The translations under genes were made by a program, and so were the position numbers. Shown in pieces: positions 12,412-13,252 of a stretch of 13,252 nt of DNA. This stretch comes from Salinibacterium sp. (lineage in GTDB: Bacteria > Actinomycetota > Actinomycetes > Actinomycetales > Microbacteriaceae): the NCBI GenBank assembly GCA_025352485.1, contig JANXTJ010000205.1, positions 1 to 13,252 on the forward strand, given 5' to 3'. Position 1 is the stretch's first letter. Each line of letters opens with the position of its first letter. A model generated the notes under the pieces. The model had not been told where the DNA came from, made no database searches, and saw only the letters and a program-made list of their open reading frames with translations.

Positions 12412-12421
12412 ATCCTAGGAT
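12412..12421. promoter_or_regulatory. palindromic double -10 (ATCCTAGGAT) between proC and the CDF gene
   Basis: The 10-bp perfect palindrome contains TAGGAT on each strand (plus 12416-12421, minus 12417-12412), overlapping by two bases. Counting 12 from the first base gives starts at 12428 (ATG at 12429) and 12405 (the A of the proC ATG). Each copy also contains AGGA, 7-8 bases from its start codon, so a Shine-Dalgarno role is the alternative. Confidence 0.5.
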
Positions 12422-12428
12422 TGGCAGC

Positions 12429-13252
12429 ATGAGCGCATCGGGTGGACGCACGGCAATCATGGCCGCGTTGCTGGCAAATCTGGGCATTGCGCTCACCAAA
12501 TTCGTCGCCTTCGTGTTTTCCGGGTCCAGCTCGATGCTGGCCGAGACCGTGCACTCCCTCGCCGATACCGGCAACCAAGCGTTGCTGTTGCGGGGAGGGC
12601 GCAAGTCGAAAAAGCAGGCCGACTCTGAGCATCCGTTCGGATATGGCCGCGAGCGCTTCGTCTACGCCTTCGTCGTATCGATCGTGCTGTTCTCGGTCGG
12701 CGGGATCTTCTCGCTCTACGAGGGCATCAACAAGATCCAAGACCCGCACCCGCTCGACGTGCCGTGGCTGCCCATCCTCGTTCTCACGATTGCGATCGTC
12801 CTGGAGTCGTTCTCGCTGCGCACGGCCGTGCGCGAGTCGAATCGCACGCGCGGTTCGCAGAGCTGGATCGCCTTCGTGCGCCACTCCAAGGCGCCAGAGT
12901 TGCTCGTCGTACTGCTCGAAGATTGCGCGGCACTGCTCGGGTTGGTTTTCGCCTTCCTTGGGGTGGGGCTCACCATCCTCACCGGCGACCCGCGCTGGGA
13001 CGCCATCGGCACCCTGGCAATTGGCGCGCTGCTCATCGTCGTGGCGATCATCCTCGGCATCGAAACCAAGAGCCTGCTGATCGGTGAGGGCGCCAACCCC
13101 GACGATGCGGTGAAGATTCGGGATGCCATCAACGCCCATCCGGACGTCGAAGCCCTCGTCCACATCAAGACCCTCTATCTCGGCCCAGACGAACTGCTTG
13201 TCGCGGCCAAAGTCGCCTTCGCGGGCAGCGCCAAGCTGGCGGATGTCGCGCG
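12429..13252 (+). CDS. cation diffusion facilitator family transporter (C-terminus beyond right edge)
   Basis: CDF proteins export divalent cations such as Zn2+, Fe2+ or Mn2+ in exchange for protons, as membrane dimers. I translated 274 codons by hand from ATG 12429 to the right edge with no stop. The first TM carries NLGIALTKFVAFVFSGSSSM and the second HSLADTGNQ with the HxxxD metal site (H42, D46), followed by a basic loop RGGRKSKKQADSEHPFGYGRER typical of the family. In the later TM helix where most CDFs have HxxxD, this one reads LLEDCAALLG, with acidic residues and no histidine. I associate that pattern with the SLC30A9-like branch. The cytoplasmic ferredoxin-like domain starts at about residue 225 and is cut off. 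Confidence 0.92.
   Translation, partial: MSASGGRTAIMAALLANLGIALTKFVAFVFSGSSSMLAETVHSLADTGNQALLLRGGRKSKKQADSEHPFGYGRERFVYAFVVSIVLFSVGGIFSLYEGINKIQDPHPLDVPWLPILVLTIAIVLESFSLRTAVRESNRTRGSQSWIAFVRHSKAPELLVVLLEDCAALLGLVFAFLGVGLTILTGDPRWDAIGTLAIGALLIVVAIILGIETKSLLIGEGANPDDAVKIRDAINAHPDVEALVHIKTLYLGPDELLVAAKVAFAGSAKLADVA

Noticed and set aside
1..13252. Novel defence, mobile or biosynthetic system
   Set aside because: All sizeable genes fit core metabolism, respiration, translation or small regulators; no nuclease, toxin-antitoxin, transposase, reverse transcriptase or CRISPR-like repeats were seen.

Overview
The window is GC-rich core chromosome from an actinobacterium, most likely of the Microbacteriaceae type. 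Support for this comes from the gene content, GTG starts, a short archaeal-type AspRS, System II cytochrome c maturation, menaquinone genes and a 32-residue all-basic ribosomal protein of the mycobacterial bS22 kind. I see no phage, insertion sequence, CRISPR array, tRNA or rRNA gene. As I recall, the gene groups match conserved blocks in Mycobacterium tuberculosis: proC / small HTH / tiny basic protein / SerB1-like phosphatase / glutaredoxin (about Rv0500-Rv0508), and phosphatase / thioredoxin-like / CcdA / ResB / CcsB (about Rv0525-Rv0529). This looks like inherited core synteny rather than an acquired island.

Layout. 1-1427 (minus): menE, cut by the left edge, and upstream of it a small membrane protein gene overlapping it by ATGA. 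1461-2471 (plus): menC, divergent from that pair. 2479-7082 (minus): a tightly packed five-gene operon read right to left, histidine phosphatase - resA - ccdA - resB - ccsB, making the thiol-redox and heme-attachment machinery for cytochrome c. 7143-8838 (plus): aspS, then a small Ala/Lys-rich protein. 8856-9125 (minus) and 9145-9906 (plus): a glutaredoxin-like protein and a HAD-IB phosphatase, divergent. 9925-12405 (minus): bS22-like protein, excisionase-type HTH protein, ArsR-type regulator, a Gly/Asn-rich single-pass membrane protein, and proC. 12429 to the right edge (plus): a CDF cation transporter, truncated.

The genes are mostly housekeeping. MenC and MenE make menaquinone, the quinone that feeds a respiratory chain whose c-type cytochromes need the ResA/CcdA/ResB/CcsB operon. 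The most interesting signals are regulatory. Nearly every gene at the head of a transcription unit has a TANNNT or CANNNT hexamer whose first base lies 12-14 bp before the start codon, the spacing expected for leaderless mRNAs. At two divergent junctions (9131-9137 and 12412-12421) the hexamers of the two strands overlap in a short symmetric element, suggesting single-site bidirectional promoters. The tiny bS22 gene is different: it has a Shine-Dalgarno, a long leader with a strong 13-bp hairpin, and an 18-bp tandem copy of its own tail just past its stop codon. I did not find a previously undescribed multi-gene system, and I say so plainly.
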